Shown one piece after another: positions 29,045 through 37,745 of a stretch of DNA of 37,746 bases. Source of the DNA: a virus. Numbering within the stretch: position 1 is the first letter of the stretch; each line of letters starts with the position of its first letter. A program made the position numbers and the translations under genes. The stretch covers positions 1-37,746 of IMG/VR virus record IMGVR_UViG_3300010412_000039; one strand, written 5' to 3'. The notes under the pieces were generated by a model. That model did not search any database. It saw nothing but the letters and a program-made list of their open reading frames with translations, and was not told the DNA's origin.

Positions 29045-29947
29045 ATGTTTAAAAATTTAAGGAAGACCGTTTTACTATTTGACTTCAACAATCTAGCTAC
29101 CAGAACTTTTTTCGTAAAAGATGTTGGTGCTCATACAACCCATCCCGAATTTCCCCTCTGGAGGTACATGACATTTGATGCTATCTATAAAGCACTATTT
29201 CGTGTAGAAGGTGTTAGTGAAATTGTTGTAGCATGTGATGATAGATTGTCATGGAGAAAATTATATTTTGAAAGATATAAAGAATCAAGAAAAGGTAAAA
29301 GAGATACATCCGGTGTTGATTGGAATCTCTTTTATTCCAATCTCAATAGCTTTATAAAAGCTATTAAAGAAAACATTCCCTTTAAAGTTTTACAGGTAAA
29401 AAATGCAGAAGCAGACGATATTATCGGTATTCTTGCTTTACATGGAGAGGACTTTTATTATATAATAAGTAATGATGAGGATTATCTTCAGTTGAGTGAT
29501 CAAAACAATGTGATAATTTATAATCCGAATCAAGCTAAGGAAGTTTCTGTGCCTGATGCAGAAGAGTTTATAATTAAAAAGTCCTTGATGGGACAACCAA
29601 AAGATGATATATTTAATGTCATAACTCCTTTGGATTATGGGCTAACTGAAGAGACTGAAGGAAAAAGAAAGCCAGGATTTGGTCCTGCAAAATGTGAGAA
29701 AGTTTTGAAAGAGGGCTATGAGTTCTGGCTTAAAAGAAATGGACTTGAAGAAAGATTCAAGATAAACAGAAACCTAATTGACTTCAAAAAAATACCACAA
29801 ACAATTCAAAACAGAATATGGAAAGCATATAATGACTATGAATACCCAGAACCAGAGAAGATCTATCCGTTCTGTAAAAAAATGGGATTCAGAGAATACA
29901 TTGATGAATTTACAAAATTTGAAAATATGTTGTTGAGGTTGTACTAA
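29045..29947 (+). CDS. 5'-3' exonuclease / RNase H, T4 Rnh-like (FEN1 superfamily)
   Basis: 300 residues. Acidic metal-binding motifs in order: LLFDFNNLATR, ACDDRLSWRK, an arch with basic YKESRKGKRD, the core AEADDIIG, SNDEDYLQL, and then GQPKDDIFNV with GFGPAKCEKVL (helix-turn region binding duplex DNA). This is the T4 RNase H layout. It would remove RNA primers and flaps from Okazaki fragments. Start ATG 29045 is preferred to GTG 29042; SD AAAGGAAA. It fits with the SSB, ligase and primase in the same window. Confidence 0.9.
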   Translation: MFKNLRKTVLLFDFNNLATRTFFVKDVGAHTTHPEFPLWRYMTFDAIYKALFRVEGVSEIVVACDDRLSWRKLYFERYKESRKGKRDTSGVDWNLFYSNLNSFIKAIKENIPFKVLQVKNAEADDIIGILALHGEDFYYIISNDEDYLQLSDQNNVIIYNPNQAKEVSVPDAEEFIIKKSLMGQPKDDIFNVITPLDYGLTEETEGKRKPGFGPAKCEKVLKEGYEFWLKRNGLEERFKINRNLIDFKKIPQTIQNRIWKAYNDYEYPEPEKIYPFCKKMGFREYIDEFTKFENMLLRLY

Positions 29948-30213
29948 TGTCAATTGAAAGAAAAATCGGTATAGGTATAATAATATTTTCTTTAGCTGTT
30001 TTTTGTTTCGTTACAGTTCCTCTAATTGCCGAAATTATTACTCCTACTATCATTGCAATTCTGCCAGAAAAAACCAAGGAATCTAAGCTGATACGAGTTA
30101 TTGATAGAGAAGCAGGAGTAATATGTTATATAATTCAAAATGATACTGCTGATTTTTATAGTGGTTTACAATGTATTCCAATAGACCAAACAAAATTAGG
30201 ATATCAGAAATGA
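29947..30213 (+). CDS. Membrane protein, 88 residues
   Basis: Starts in the stop of the exonuclease gene (TAATG). Hydrophobic stretch at about 6-40, perhaps two short helices around a Pro, then a small beta-like domain with two cysteines (GVICYII; LQCIP), probably outside the cytoplasm. Its end overlaps the next gene by four bases. No family recognised. Confidence 0.7.
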   Translation: MSIERKIGIGIIIFSLAVFCFVTVPLIAEIITPTIIAILPEKTKESKLIRVIDREAGVICYIIQNDTADFYSGLQCIPIDQTKLGYQK

Positions 30214-30449
30214 AATATAAATACAAACTATTTTATAAATGCAGAATGTGTAAAGTAATTTTTGAAGTAAACTTTGAAAGTGATAGAGCAGAGGAAAGAC
30301 ATTTTCCTTTTCTTGCTAGACATCATGGATGTGCTGATGCAGAAGCATTAAGCAGTGAAGGTTCATTAGTTGGAATGGGGGATGTTGTTGCAATAGACCA
30401 AACACCATATCTTAATTTAAAGAGGAAAGAAAATGCTGAAGATAACTGA
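30210..30449 (+). CDS. Small protein with CxxC and His/Cys zinc motif
   Basis: 79 residues from ATG 30210, overlapping the preceding stop; ATG 30171 lies inside the previous gene. CRMC near the start and HHGC at about 38-41 could form a zinc site. The C-terminal region is acidic, then basic. SD TTAGGAT. No family recognised. Confidence 0.66.
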   Translation: MKYKYKLFYKCRMCKVIFEVNFESDRAEERHFPFLARHHGCADAEALSSEGSLVGMGDVVAIDQTPYLNLKRKENAEDN

Positions 30450-30846
30450 AAGAGATGGTATAGTAAAATGGGAAGATGTGCCTGACCTAGATAAATGTGG
30501 ACTTTTTGTTGATGGAAAAAGGATCTTCCCTGCACAAGCTAAAAATGTTAACCTCTTACCAAAGGAGTGTCAAATGAAAGTTCGTTATGCTGTTGTTAAT
30601 CACAAAGAGAAAGAGGAATTTGAAAAGAAATGGCAAATGCCATATGGCTACAACAACAGTCCTAAGATCTGCTTTAATCAGGATGAAGCAATAAGATGGA
30701 TCAACCAAAACTTAGGACCAAACGAAAGAAAGAGTTATGTAGTTGAAAGACATAAATCCGGTAAGATTGATGTTGTTTGGAAGATTTTGGATGGTCCTAA
30801 GCTTGCTGGAGAACAGGAGGATGAATGGGATGATGAAGAGTTTTAA
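30433..30846 (+). CDS. Hypothetical 137-residue protein
   Basis: SD AAAGAGGAAAG. Mixed alpha/beta pattern with a Trp-rich middle, a segment QDEAIRWINQNLGPNERKSYVVE, and a very acidic end (EQEDEWDDEEF). It overlaps both neighbours by 17 bases. No family recognised. Confidence 0.72.
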   Translation: MLKITERDGIVKWEDVPDLDKCGLFVDGKRIFPAQAKNVNLLPKECQMKVRYAVVNHKEKEEFEKKWQMPYGYNNSPKICFNQDEAIRWINQNLGPNERKSYVVERHKSGKIDVVWKILDGPKLAGEQEDEWDDEEF

Positions 30847-31690
30847 ACCTATCTTTGTTGAAGGAACAAATCTGGATGATACATGGTTCAAGCTTCTAGC
30901 TGAAGTCTATAAGCATGGCAGAAGAAACAGAATTGATACTGGTTCATATGAGAAAGAAACTGACAGATTAGAATTTGACTTTGTAGCTGGAAGTATCAAG
31001 TATCCTACTGACAGACCACTCTCACCAAGACTTGAGGGACTTGCTGTACCACCACCAACAACAGATGAAGATATTGAAAAATACTTTGCTAACTACTTAA
31101 TGAATGGTGCATTGACAGACAATGAACATTACAAGTATGCTACATGGATTGTTGGTGGGAAATATAAATTACCTGTTAAACCCAAGGTAACAATAGAAAA
31201 TACAGATGTTGACACTGGTGCTCAATATATAGTTACAGAAGTAGAACAGGGAAATATTATAATGAATGTACCGAATGCTCTTGAGTGGATTGTAAAACAT
31301 TACCAAGAGAAAGGATATGCCAATAATCATTGCTACATTCAAGTTGGATATCCTGAAAGCAATATGGCATATGATATCCCATATAAGGATGAAACCGAAA
31401 GACAAACTTCTCCATGTCTCAGAGGAATAGATACCAAGATAGTTGAAGAGCTAGGATATAAATTTCTTCTCATGAATGTCTACTTCAGGTCTTGGGATTT
31501 ATGGGGAGGTTGGCCAGAAAACATGGGAGGAATGGTTCGACTAATGGAGACCATCTGTGAAATGCTAGGGGATGTAAGGCCAGGAGCACTTTCATTTGCA
31601 TCCAAGGGGCTTCATTGTTATTGGTTCCAATTAGATGCTGTAGCTTGTAGATTAAATATAGAAAGAGAAAAGGAAGATGAAACATCTTGA
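30830..31690 (+). CDS. thyA: Thymidylate synthase-family enzyme
   Basis: 286 residues from ATG 30830, nine bases after AGGAGG. Active-site residues line up with E. coli ThyA: nucleophile C196 in SPC, R220 and D223 in YFRSWD (E. coli YQRSCD), N231 in GWPENM (GLPFNI), and H262 and Y264 in GLHCY (DTHLY). Spacing R220-D223-N231 is identical. An Asn at 231 favours dUMP over dCMP, so the product is probably dTMP, though a dUMP hydroxymethylase cannot be excluded. The N-terminal third diverges from bacterial ThyA and is closer to archaeal-type members. Works with the downstream reductase on dNTP supply. Confidence 0.82.
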   Translation: MMKSFKPIFVEGTNLDDTWFKLLAEVYKHGRRNRIDTGSYEKETDRLEFDFVAGSIKYPTDRPLSPRLEGLAVPPPTTDEDIEKYFANYLMNGALTDNEHYKYATWIVGGKYKLPVKPKVTIENTDVDTGAQYIVTEVEQGNIIMNVPNALEWIVKHYQEKGYANNHCYIQVGYPESNMAYDIPYKDETERQTSPCLRGIDTKIVEELGYKFLLMNVYFRSWDLWGGWPENMGGMVRLMETICEMLGDVRPGALSFASKGLHCYWFQLDAVACRLNIEREKEDETS

Positions 31691-31959
31691 GTGAAGATCT
31701 TATAACTAGACTAGCAAAAAGAAATCCAAAAAATTATGCCTTAAGACCATATTCAAGAAGAGAGTGGATGAGAGAACAAATCTCTTTTCCATGGCTTCAT
31801 TCACAATACGAACTGGTTTATTTATATGATGATTTACCAGTATCAGCAGTGGTGTCTGTACCTACACCACCTGTTTCACCATCAGATGGTACACTATATT
31901 ATGATACAGATGATAATCATTTTTATAGCAGGTATAATGGAGATTGGTTAGAATTTTAA
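31687..31959 (+). CDS. Hypothetical 90-residue protein, TTG start
   Basis: Begins at TTG 31687, overlapping the preceding TGA; SD AAAGGAAG lies about ten bases upstream. The basic N-terminal half (RREWMREQISFPW) is followed by PPVSPSDGTLYYDTDDNHFYSRYNGDWLEF, a short beta motif of the kind found in phage virion and tail-associated proteins. No in-frame ATG lies near the SD. Confidence 0.65.
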   Translation: MSEDLITRLAKRNPKNYALRPYSRREWMREQISFPWLHSQYELVYLYDDLPVSAVVSVPTPPVSPSDGTLYYDTDDNHFYSRYNGDWLEF

Positions 31960-31960
31960 A

Positions 31961-32479
31961 ATGGAACAATCTATTAAACAATTTATAAATAGTATATGTG
32001 ACCTTAAAAAGGAAGACCCAAAAAAGAGACCCATAGGATTCGTAACAGATGAAGAAGATCCTTTCTATGACTCAGCAATCAATAAACTTCTTGAAAAAAT
32101 AGGTCACGATGAAAGACACTATAACATTCCACCTGACTTAAAATATTATCTTGAATCACTGCTAAGAGAAGACGAAAGAAGATATCCTAAAATAAGGATA
32201 CAATGCAGCAGATGTGGTTCAAGATATGTTTTTTATATAGAGCCAAAAGTAAGATATGCAAGAAATGATATATATGAAATGTCAGAAGCAGAACATGATA
32301 TGGCAATACAAAGAATGGTGGAACATATTTTTGTTAATTGCACTGTATGTAGTCACAGATTGGTATTAACTGATATAGAGAGAATAATCAAATTTGAAGC
32401 TATATTAACTAACCCCAATAACCCCACCGAACCACCAAGGTATGATTTTAGTAGACATAGGAGACCATTTGGCATATGA
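31961..32479 (+). CDS. Hypothetical protein with zinc-binding CxxC pairs
   Basis: 172 residues. The N-terminal half is helical; CSRCGSRYVF and CTVCSHRLV pairs, about 45 residues apart, flank a helical insert and could share one zinc. The C-terminus is basic and Pro-rich. It overlaps the ribonucleotide reductase start by four bases, so it is expressed with it. Confidence 0.72.
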   Translation: MEQSIKQFINSICDLKKEDPKKRPIGFVTDEEDPFYDSAINKLLEKIGHDERHYNIPPDLKYYLESLLREDERRYPKIRIQCSRCGSRYVFYIEPKVRYARNDIYEMSEAEHDMAIQRMVEHIFVNCTVCSHRLVLTDIERIIKFEAILTNPNNPTEPPRYDFSRHRRPFGI

Positions 32480-34734
32480 TTAATTTAAGTGAGAATGCTA
32501 TAGCTGTTTTTAGAAAGCATCCTGGCTATAGTTTTCAAAATGAATCCATAGAAGAAACATTTAGAAGAGTATCAAAAGAATTTGCAACAAACCAGGAAGA
32601 AGAAGAGCTTGCCTTTAATCTTCTAGTAGAAAATATCTGGAGACCGAACACTCCTGTATTTCTAAATGCTGGTACTGAACATAGAAACTTCTGTGCTTGT
32701 CATGTTGTTGGCCTAGAAGACTCTATGGAAAGCATCTATGATATTGCTAATGTCTCTAGAAAAATATTCCAGTATGGTGCAGGTGTTGGTATTCCTATTG
32801 GTAATCTAAGAGAAAAAGAAGCTTTTATTTTTGAAGGAAATCCTAAAGATATTCCTGAAGGTAAATCATCTGGGCCTATCACTTTCATGAGACTATATGA
32901 TGCTGTAGGTGAGACTACTAAATCTGGTGGACGTGTAAGACGTGCAGCAATTATGATTTCCATGTACTGCTGGCATCCTGATATAATGGAGTTTATCCAA
33001 TGCAAACAGAATGAGGGATGGTTAACCAATATGAATATATCTGTTGCAATTACAGATAAGTTTATGCAGTGTCTTGAAGATAGAGTTCCCTTCCAATTAT
33101 ATACTCCCTATAATGGATCTGAAAAAGGAACAATTGATCCAGAAGTACTTTGGGAAACACTAGCTGTGATGTCTCATAAAACAGGAGATCCTGGTGTCCT
33201 TTTTCTAGATACAGTACAAAGATTCAATCCCCTTAAAAAGAAATTTCTCATTGAATCAACAAACCCCTGTGGAGAGCAACCACTAATGCCATTTGGAGTA
33301 TGTAATCTCAGTGCAATCAATGTAAGTAAATTTGTTGTTGATGAAGATTTCGATTGGGATGGTTTATATAAAACTGCTTTTAATGTTACCGGACTTATGG
33401 ATAATGTTATAGATAGTATGGATTATCCAGATCCACGTTTCAAAGATACTGCCCAAAAATATAGACAGATTGGTGTTGGAATAATGGGGCTTGCAGATGC
33501 AATGTACATGCTGAACTATAGATATGATGGTCCTGAAGGCAAGAAATTTGCAGGTGAAGTGATGAGAACCATTACAACAGCATGTGTGGATCGTAGCACT
33601 CTACTTGCAAAAGAAAAAGGTCCATTCTATGACTATGATAGTTTTAAAGAAGACATTTATGATATATTGAAACAACAGGTTAATGATAGAAAAGTATTAA
33701 AGAGGGTTCAGAAATATGGTGTAAGAAACTCTCAATTCACCACTTGTCAACCAACAGGAACTACAGCACTTAGTTGTGATTGTTCATATGGGATTGAACC
33801 TATCTTTGGTCTTGTATTTGAAAAGAAGATTGTAGATGGTGGAATAATGAAGATAGCTAATCCCATTTTTCTGGAAAGAGTTAAAAATGAAGAATGGTGG
33901 AACGATGGAATGATTGATAAGATCTTTGAAAATGGAGGTTCGTTAAAAGGTATCCATGGTATACCAAGAGAGGTCAGAGAGGTTTTCATTACAGCACATG
34001 ATATTAAACCAAAGGATAGAATAGATCTCCAGGCAAGCATACAAAAACATTGTTCCTCTGCAATATCCAGTACTGTCAATCTACCAAAAGAGACAACAGC
34101 ACAAGAGATATCAGACCTTTATAAATATGCATATAAAAAGAGTCTCAAGGGACTTACTATTTATAGAGATGGTTCAAAGAAAAATCAACCAGTAACTTTC
34201 AAAAAAGAAAAAGATTCTATCACTGCTATTGATGCACAACAACTTTTGGCTCAAATGAAAATTAAAAGGCCAAGAAGACTTTCCGGTGAAACATTCACAA
34301 TAGAAACCGGAGAGGGAAAAATGTATGTGACAATAAACTCAGATGATAGAAAGCCAATAGAAGTTTTTATTGAGGTAGGGAAGAGTGGACAAACAACAAA
34401 AGTAATGTCTGAAGCACTTGGAAGAGTAGCTTCTATTGCCCTCCAGCACAGGGTTCCAGTAGAGGAAGTAGTAAAAACACTAAAAGGTCTTGACAGTAGT
34501 AATCCCAAATGGTATAGATTCGAAGAGGAAGATTCTAGACCTACACAGATTTTAAGTATCCCAGATGGATTAGCTCAACTTTTGGAAAGGTATTATATAA
34601 ATACTGATAAAGGCACAATAGAATTTTTGAACGGAAGCACATTTTCTACTTGCAAAAGGTGTGGAGTTAAGGCATACTTAGAAACTGAAGGATGTGGTGT
34701 TTGCCAGAATTGTGGTGACAGTTCTTGTAGCTAG
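32476..34734 (+). CDS. nrdJ: Ribonucleotide reductase, class II (adenosylcobalamin-dependent)
   Basis: 752 residues. NPCGE carries radical-site C265 and E267, with N263; C75 (CACH) and C276 (GVCNL) are the redox pair, and the 11-residue gap C265-C276 matches class II enzymes. YGAGVGIPIGNLR and TGTTALSCDCSYGIEPIF are further family motifs. The C-terminus has a CKRCG...CGVCQNCG cluster, typical of class II electron-transfer tails. No small radical subunit gene is adjacent, consistent with B12 use. It reduces ribonucleotides to deoxyribonucleotides without oxygen, and depends on host cobalamin. Confidence 0.93.
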   Translation: MINLSENAIAVFRKHPGYSFQNESIEETFRRVSKEFATNQEEEELAFNLLVENIWRPNTPVFLNAGTEHRNFCACHVVGLEDSMESIYDIANVSRKIFQYGAGVGIPIGNLREKEAFIFEGNPKDIPEGKSSGPITFMRLYDAVGETTKSGGRVRRAAIMISMYCWHPDIMEFIQCKQNEGWLTNMNISVAITDKFMQCLEDRVPFQLYTPYNGSEKGTIDPEVLWETLAVMSHKTGDPGVLFLDTVQRFNPLKKKFLIESTNPCGEQPLMPFGVCNLSAINVSKFVVDEDFDWDGLYKTAFNVTGLMDNVIDSMDYPDPRFKDTAQKYRQIGVGIMGLADAMYMLNYRYDGPEGKKFAGEVMRTITTACVDRSTLLAKEKGPFYDYDSFKEDIYDILKQQVNDRKVLKRVQKYGVRNSQFTTCQPTGTTALSCDCSYGIEPIFGLVFEKKIVDGGIMKIANPIFLERVKNEEWWNDGMIDKIFENGGSLKGIHGIPREVREVFITAHDIKPKDRIDLQASIQKHCSSAISSTVNLPKETTAQEISDLYKYAYKKSLKGLTIYRDGSKKNQPVTFKKEKDSITAIDAQQLLAQMKIKRPRRLSGETFTIETGEGKMYVTINSDDRKPIEVFIEVGKSGQTTKVMSEALGRVASIALQHRVPVEEVVKTLKGLDSSNPKWYRFEEEDSRPTQILSIPDGLAQLLERYYINTDKGTIEFLNGSTFSTCKRCGVKAYLETEGCGVCQNCGDSSCS

Positions 34735-34743
34735 GAGGAAAAA

Positions 34744-35073
34744 ATGAAATTTGAGAACTATCTGTATGAAAAGCAGATTCTAGAGAAAATCCTTACAGGT
34801 CCATTTGAAGATCCTATGTCTGGATCAGAGATAGGTAAGAAGCTAGGAGTTTCCAGAGCAGCAATTTCATCAACAATTAAAAAAGCTCTACCAAAATATT
34901 GGAAAGGATTTAAAGAACATTATCCTGATGCTGATCCATGGGAATTATTCTGGATTATTGCACAAACTACAGGTATGACAAATGAGCCTGATAAACTACT
35001 CAAGCTATTTCCATCTGATATCAGAAAAGAGGTTGAAAAATTTGCATCAGCACATAGAAGGATTAAAAAATAA
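34744..35073 (+). CDS. HTH protein with capsid-targeting-like N-terminus
   Basis: 109 residues. Starts MKFENYLYEK, with LxE at residues 7-9 as in the proteins at 3535 and 26867. A helix-turn-helix follows (SGSEIGKKLGVSRAAISSTIKKAL), of the sigma-4/MarR style. The C-terminal half is helical. SD TAGGAGG. If the tag truly targets the capsid, this would be a DNA-binding protein packaged and delivered on infection; otherwise a regulator made in the cell. Confidence 0.78.
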   Translation: MKFENYLYEKQILEKILTGPFEDPMSGSEIGKKLGVSRAAISSTIKKALPKYWKGFKEHYPDADPWELFWIIAQTTGMTNEPDKLLKLFPSDIRKEVEKFASAHRRIKK

Positions 35074-35077
35074 GATT

Positions 35078-35233
35078 TTGCTTTGCACAAATTGTGTTTT
35101 TTATATTTCTGATGGTAAAATGGTTGATTGTGAGAAAAGCTATTTTAGTTCAGTTCCGATTAAAAAAACACTTATATATACACCTATAGAGTTTGATTGT
35201 TGGGAATATGAAGAAAAAGATAATAACAATTAG
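35078..35233 (+). CDS. Small cysteine protein, non-ATG start
   Basis: The reading frame gives (K)ILLCTNCVFYISDGKMVDCEKSYF, a CxxC...C zinc-type start typical of this genome. No ATG lies near; TTG 35078 or ATT 35075 are candidate starts, downstream of AGAAGGA (35056-35062). The only in-frame ATG (34982) lies 92 bases inside the HTH gene without an SD. The frame ends at TAG 35231-35233 with a DNNN tail. Confidence 0.5.
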   Translation: MLCTNCVFYISDGKMVDCEKSYFSSVPIKKTLIYTPIEFDCWEYEEKDNNN

Positions 35234-35387
35234 TGTTGGTCCTTGTTGGTTCTGTGATTGGAAACCAACAAAAGAAAGTGGTGCCAAGTTTACTAAGATA
35301 GATGGTGCTGTTTATGTTTTTTGTCCTGAGTGTGGGTATGAAATTCCAGATGCCCGATTTCTAATAGGAGAAAATGTTGAAGAGTGA
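35208..35387 (+). CDS. Small zinc-ribbon protein, 59 residues
   Basis: ATG 35208 (MKKKIITISVG) is preferred over ATG 35193; neither has a strong SD and both overlap the previous gene. CWFCDW and CPECGYE pairs form a zinc ribbon. It overlaps the primase start by four bases. No family recognised. Confidence 0.66.
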   Translation: MKKKIITISVGPCWFCDWKPTKESGAKFTKIDGAVYVFCPECGYEIPDARFLIGENVEE

Positions 35388-36448
35388 TAGACCTAGAAGT
35401 TGTAAGAGAATTTGTGTTCGAACACTTTCCAAAAGTAAAGGTAACTAAAGGGGGAACCCACTTTAATGCCAGATGCATACTTTGTGGAGACTCAAAGAAA
35501 AGCCTTTCTAAAAGACGTTTCAATTTAAATTATAATAACGGAAACCCGATTTACCAGTGTTTTAATTGTGGTGAGTCGGGTTCTTTTATTGATTTATATG
35601 CTAAAGTTAAAGGTATTGATTATGATGAAGCAAAAAGAATCTTGTTTGATTATAGTCCAAACAGATTCATGGAAAGAATCGAACATGCAGAAAAAAGATG
35701 GAATGGAGGTATTAAAGATTTTAATAGTGGGAGACCTCTTACAGAATGTCATAACTATATTTTAAAGAATTGTATATCTCCAGAAGATGTACCGAAAGAT
35801 ATAATAACTAAAAGGCACCAGCAAGAACTTTTCAAATTTATTGAAGAACGTCATATTCCCAAACATGTAAAGCTGTATGTAGCATACAAAGATCTGTATA
35901 AAGGTAGAATCATAATTCCTATATTCGAAAAGCATAGTATAGTATATTTCCAAGCAAGAGCTATACACAAAAATATGTATCCTAAGTATAAAAACCCTGC
36001 CACAGAGAAAGAGAGAATTATTCTCAATAAGGAAAACTTTGATCCTAATAGGTATATCATAGTAACTGAAGGTTTGATTGATGCTTTCATGATTCCTAAT
36101 CAAGGCACTGCATGTTTAGGATCAAGTATTTCAGAACTATTCTTGAAAGATCTTTTTGAAACTAAACCAAAAGGGATCATTATTTTCTTTGATAATGATG
36201 AGCCTGGAATCGTGGCTTTCAGGAAGTTTACAGGGACAGGAAAATATAGGAAAGATTTTGGAAATGAATACAAAAAAGAAGTAAAATATTTTATCTTTCC
36301 AGATAAATATAAGAGAGAAGGTATTGAGGATTTAAATGAAGCCGTATCAAAATTTAATATCGGGAACGTATACGACTTTGTTATAGAGAACTCATATGAT
36401 TTAGAGAGGGCATTGGTCAGGTTGCAATTAGGAGGTTTTGTGAAATGA
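35384..36448 (+). CDS. DNA primase, DnaG-type (CHC2-like zinc finger and TOPRIM)
   Basis: 354 residues from GTG 35384, which overlaps the preceding stop. The N-terminal zinc-binding domain has C31, C34, C59 and C62 (CILCGDS...CFNCGESGSFIDLY). The catalytic part has RIIIPIF and SIVYFQAR, then TOPRIM motifs VTEGLIDAFMI and IIFFDNDEPGIVAF. Shorter than DnaG and without a helicase domain, so it resembles phage primases acting with a separate helicase. It makes RNA primers for lagging-strand synthesis. A helicase gene is not seen in this window. Confidence 0.92.
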   Translation: MIDLEVVREFVFEHFPKVKVTKGGTHFNARCILCGDSKKSLSKRRFNLNYNNGNPIYQCFNCGESGSFIDLYAKVKGIDYDEAKRILFDYSPNRFMERIEHAEKRWNGGIKDFNSGRPLTECHNYILKNCISPEDVPKDIITKRHQQELFKFIEERHIPKHVKLYVAYKDLYKGRIIIPIFEKHSIVYFQARAIHKNMYPKYKNPATEKERIILNKENFDPNRYIIVTEGLIDAFMIPNQGTACLGSSISELFLKDLFETKPKGIIIFFDNDEPGIVAFRKFTGTGKYRKDFGNEYKKEVKYFIFPDKYKREGIEDLNEAVSKFNIGNVYDFVIENSYDLERALVRLQLGGFVK

Positions 36449-36912
36449 GATTGACTAGACTTGGTTCTGATTATGTATGTATTTCAGAGGACAATATTAA
36501 TAGATATACAGAAATTCCACGAATACATTTAATTAAAATGAAATTCTTTAACCCCACTGAAGACAAGATTAAAAAGGTGCTACAACTATACCCTAAAACA
36601 AGAAGGTTCGTAATTGAAGACAACATCAGGGTATACAACCAAGCATTAAAGAAAACAAACAAAAAATTTTATGTTGAAAATGCAGAAGGAGTAGGTTTTA
36701 TTTCTTTTTTTAGGAAAAATAACAAGGTATTGTTGAATGTTACTAAGTTATCTACCTTTGAAAGACAATTTGCACTTAATATTTGTCTTGAAGATATCTT
36801 ACGAAATATAGAAGTTATTCAATTGCCAGAAGAAGATTTTGAAGAATATAAAGAGGTTTTTGAAAAGTGGAGTGGTAATGTCATTCTTCATAATGACAAG
36901 TATATACTATGA
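36445..36912 (+). CDS. Hypothetical 155-residue protein
   Basis: Overlaps the primase stop by four bases, SD TAGGAGG. Basic N-terminal half with strands (RRFVIEDNIRVYN), acidic C-terminus (LPEEDFEEYKEVFEKW). No family recognised. It is coupled on both sides. Confidence 0.72.
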   Translation: MRLTRLGSDYVCISEDNINRYTEIPRIHLIKMKFFNPTEDKIKKVLQLYPKTRRFVIEDNIRVYNQALKKTNKKFYVENAEGVGFISFFRKNNKVLLNVTKLSTFERQFALNICLEDILRNIEVIQLPEEDFEEYKEVFEKWSGNVILHNDKYIL

Positions 36913-37745
36913 AAATAATCGGTTTTGGTCCTTACATAGGAGAATTTGAGCAAGAAGTAGTTACGTTCAGACCCTACATCAAATGGATAACAAAAGCACT
37001 TGATCCAGATCTTGTGTTTTTAAATACACATTTTAATAGATCCTTTTTGTATGAATGGGTTTCGTCTGAAAATATTTTTCCGGTATATGAGCATCTATCC
37101 AGAGATGAGCTAGGTCAATTCGGATATACACATGACCAGTTCAAACAGAGAGACCATGCACTTCTAGCCAAAATCTTCAAAGAAAAAATAGCTAATGTTT
37201 GTAAATGCTCTAAGAGAGATATAGAGATATACAATATTAACTATGCCAGAAACAAACCGATTTATTCAATATACCAAAAAGTATTCACTCCAATACAAGT
37301 TCCAGATATAAATATTAAAGAAGAGTTTTTAAATAGGGTGATCTATATCCCTGCTCCAGGATATTATCTGGAAGAAGTATATGAATATGTAGTATCGAAA
37401 TATGATGCTATCGTAGTTGGAGACCTACGACTAACTAGCTATTGCTCTGAGAATAATGTCATGCTTAAATTTGTTGATTACTTTGAAAACGGATTCAAAT
37501 ATATAATGAAGATCCTTGATAGTGCAAAAGCTATTATCTGCCCTGTCAGCTATTGGACGTTTATAGCAAATCTACAAGGATACCCTGTCTTCTCTTATGG
37601 TGATTCTCCAGGACTTTATAAGGAAGGTGGAGTTTATTATTTCGATAACAATAAGTCCGTTGTAATTCCTGTTGATGAAGATACAGATGTCAATAGCATT
37701 TTTAATATGATTGATTATTTTATGAGGAAGCAAAATGAAATTTGA
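36909..37745 (+). CDS. Possible glycosyltransferase (GT-B, GT9-like)
   Basis: 278 residues. Alternating strand-helix pattern with a C-terminal half (YIPAPGYYLEEVYEYVVSKYD; AKAIICPVSYWTFIANLQGYPVFSYGDS) that recalls the nucleotide-sugar half of GT-B enzymes such as heptosyltransferases, in which a Ser/Thr loop is followed by a helix and a hydrophobic strand. The match is by pattern and not strong. The end overlaps the start of the next gene (ATG 37735). Confidence 0.7.
   Translation: MKIIGFGPYIGEFEQEVVTFRPYIKWITKALDPDLVFLNTHFNRSFLYEWVSSENIFPVYEHLSRDELGQFGYTHDQFKQRDHALLAKIFKEKIANVCKCSKRDIEIYNINYARNKPIYSIYQKVFTPIQVPDINIKEEFLNRVIYIPAPGYYLEEVYEYVVSKYDAIVVGDLRLTSYCSENNVMLKFVDYFENGFKYIMKILDSAKAIICPVSYWTFIANLQGYPVFSYGDSPGLYKEGGVYYFDNNKSVVIPVDEDTDVNSIFNMIDYFMRKQNEI

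Noticed and set aside
30163-30193. GGTTTACA at 30163-30170 as another promoter
   Set aside because: No -10-like hexamer 16-18 bp downstream, and it lies inside a coding region.
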